Part shown: in pieces, positions 63,871 to 64,000 of the stretch | How positions within the stretch are numbered: position 1 is the stretch's first letter | Layout of the letters: each line of letters opens with the position of its first letter | NCBI RefSeq assembly: GCF_014836335.1 | Contig: NZ_JACSRA010000006.1 | Coordinates: 62,001 to 126,000, forward strand | Length of the DNA stretch: 64,000 nt | From: Clostridium cibarium | GTDB lineage: Bacteria > Bacillota > Clostridia > Clostridiales > Clostridiaceae | Direction of reading: 5' to 3' | Program-made: the position numbers and the translations under genes | The notes under the pieces: model-generated | Seen by the model: only the letters and a program-made list of their open reading frames with translations | What the model was told of the DNA's origin: nothing | The model's database searches: none

Positions 63871-64000
63871 CTAAAACCACTTTTTCTTTTTAAAGCAAAT
63901 AATACATCCCAAAACTATAAGAATGCTTATAAATATCACTATTGGATAGCTATATTCATATTCATATTCAGGCATTTTTAAATTCATTCCATACCATCCA
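63871..64000 (-). CDS. corA: C-terminal end of a CorA-type magnesium transporter (start outside window)
   Basis: The last 42 residues of a minus-strand gene cut by the right edge. YGMNLKMPEYEYEYSYP contains the GMN signature at the pore mouth and the MPE-type loop of CorA, then one membrane helix (IVIFISILIVLGCIICF) and the basic tail KKKKW. That helix is the second and last of CorA. The stop TAG is at 63871-63873. Confidence 0.88.
   Translation of the reverse strand, partial: GWYGMNLKMPEYEYEYSYPIVIFISILIVLGCIICFKKKKWF

Noticed and set aside
1..64000. CRISPR arrays, prophage, integrated elements, tRNA or rRNA genes
   Set aside because: No regularly spaced repeats, no integrase, transposase or phage genes, and no tRNA or rRNA sequence was recognised on either strand.

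Overview
The window looks like chromosome from a low-GC, anaerobic, pectin-using Clostridium-type Firmicute. The DNA is strongly AT-rich, GGAGG-type ribosome sites are common, several starts are TTG or GTG, and the gene content (T-box leader, BrnQ, DegV, U32 protein, YesL/YesU/YetA proteins) fits. This is inference; I saw no rRNA or tRNA gene to anchor it.

Positions 1-39400 form one large accessory locus for rhamnogalacturonan-I, galacturonate and rhamnose use. From the left: a truncated kduI; a LacI-type regulator; an operon rhaR-aldo/keto reductase-GH4; rhaM and rhaD; then a long minus-strand operon (18515 to 6366) of solute-binding protein, two permeases, a second binding protein, a propeller-CE12 acetylesterase, a PL4-type rhamnogalacturonan lyase, a NodB-type deacetylase and a GH42 galactosidase. 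Next is the galacturonate operon kdgA-kdgK-deacetylase-uxaB-uxaA-uxaC (25837 to 18943) with a GntR regulator, then GH28, a GPH symporter and GH105 (31389 to 26953), a sugar isomerase-YesU-YesL-YetA operon (36721 to 31898), and a plus-strand msmX-like ATPase with a second GH105 (37065 to 39314). Only the two binding lipoproteins carry export signals, so oligosaccharides appear to be imported and then deacetylated, cleaved and catabolised in the cytoplasm to pyruvate, glyceraldehyde-3-phosphate, dihydroxyacetone phosphate and lactaldehyde.

Control sites can be read directly: LacI-type operators near kduI and the transport operon, a TTGTATACTA-type site at kdgA, gntR and upstream of GH105, a cre-like site just downstream of the GH105 promoter, and an identical 11-mer in the rhaR promoter and the 36.7-kb promoter.

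Positions 39400-64000 are a mosaic of mostly housekeeping or uncharacterised genes: brnQ, a proline-rich unknown, superoxide dismutase, free-methionine-sulfoxide reductase, a VOC protein, an alpha/beta hydrolase, a GltD-like oxidoreductase, a CAP-domain protein, hisS, a MarR/RelA-like/TPR/PPC operon, DegV, an M29 aminopeptidase, an exonuclease with a 49-residue unlisted small protein, a membrane-anchored LCAT-like hydrolase, a TcyP-like cystine transporter, a beta-carbonic anhydrase, a methyltransferase behind a cysteine-type T-box, a U32 (TrhP-like) protein, a bacterial GH3 (acyl-adenylate) protein and the end of a corA gene. I saw no CRISPR array, insertion sequence, prophage or origin.
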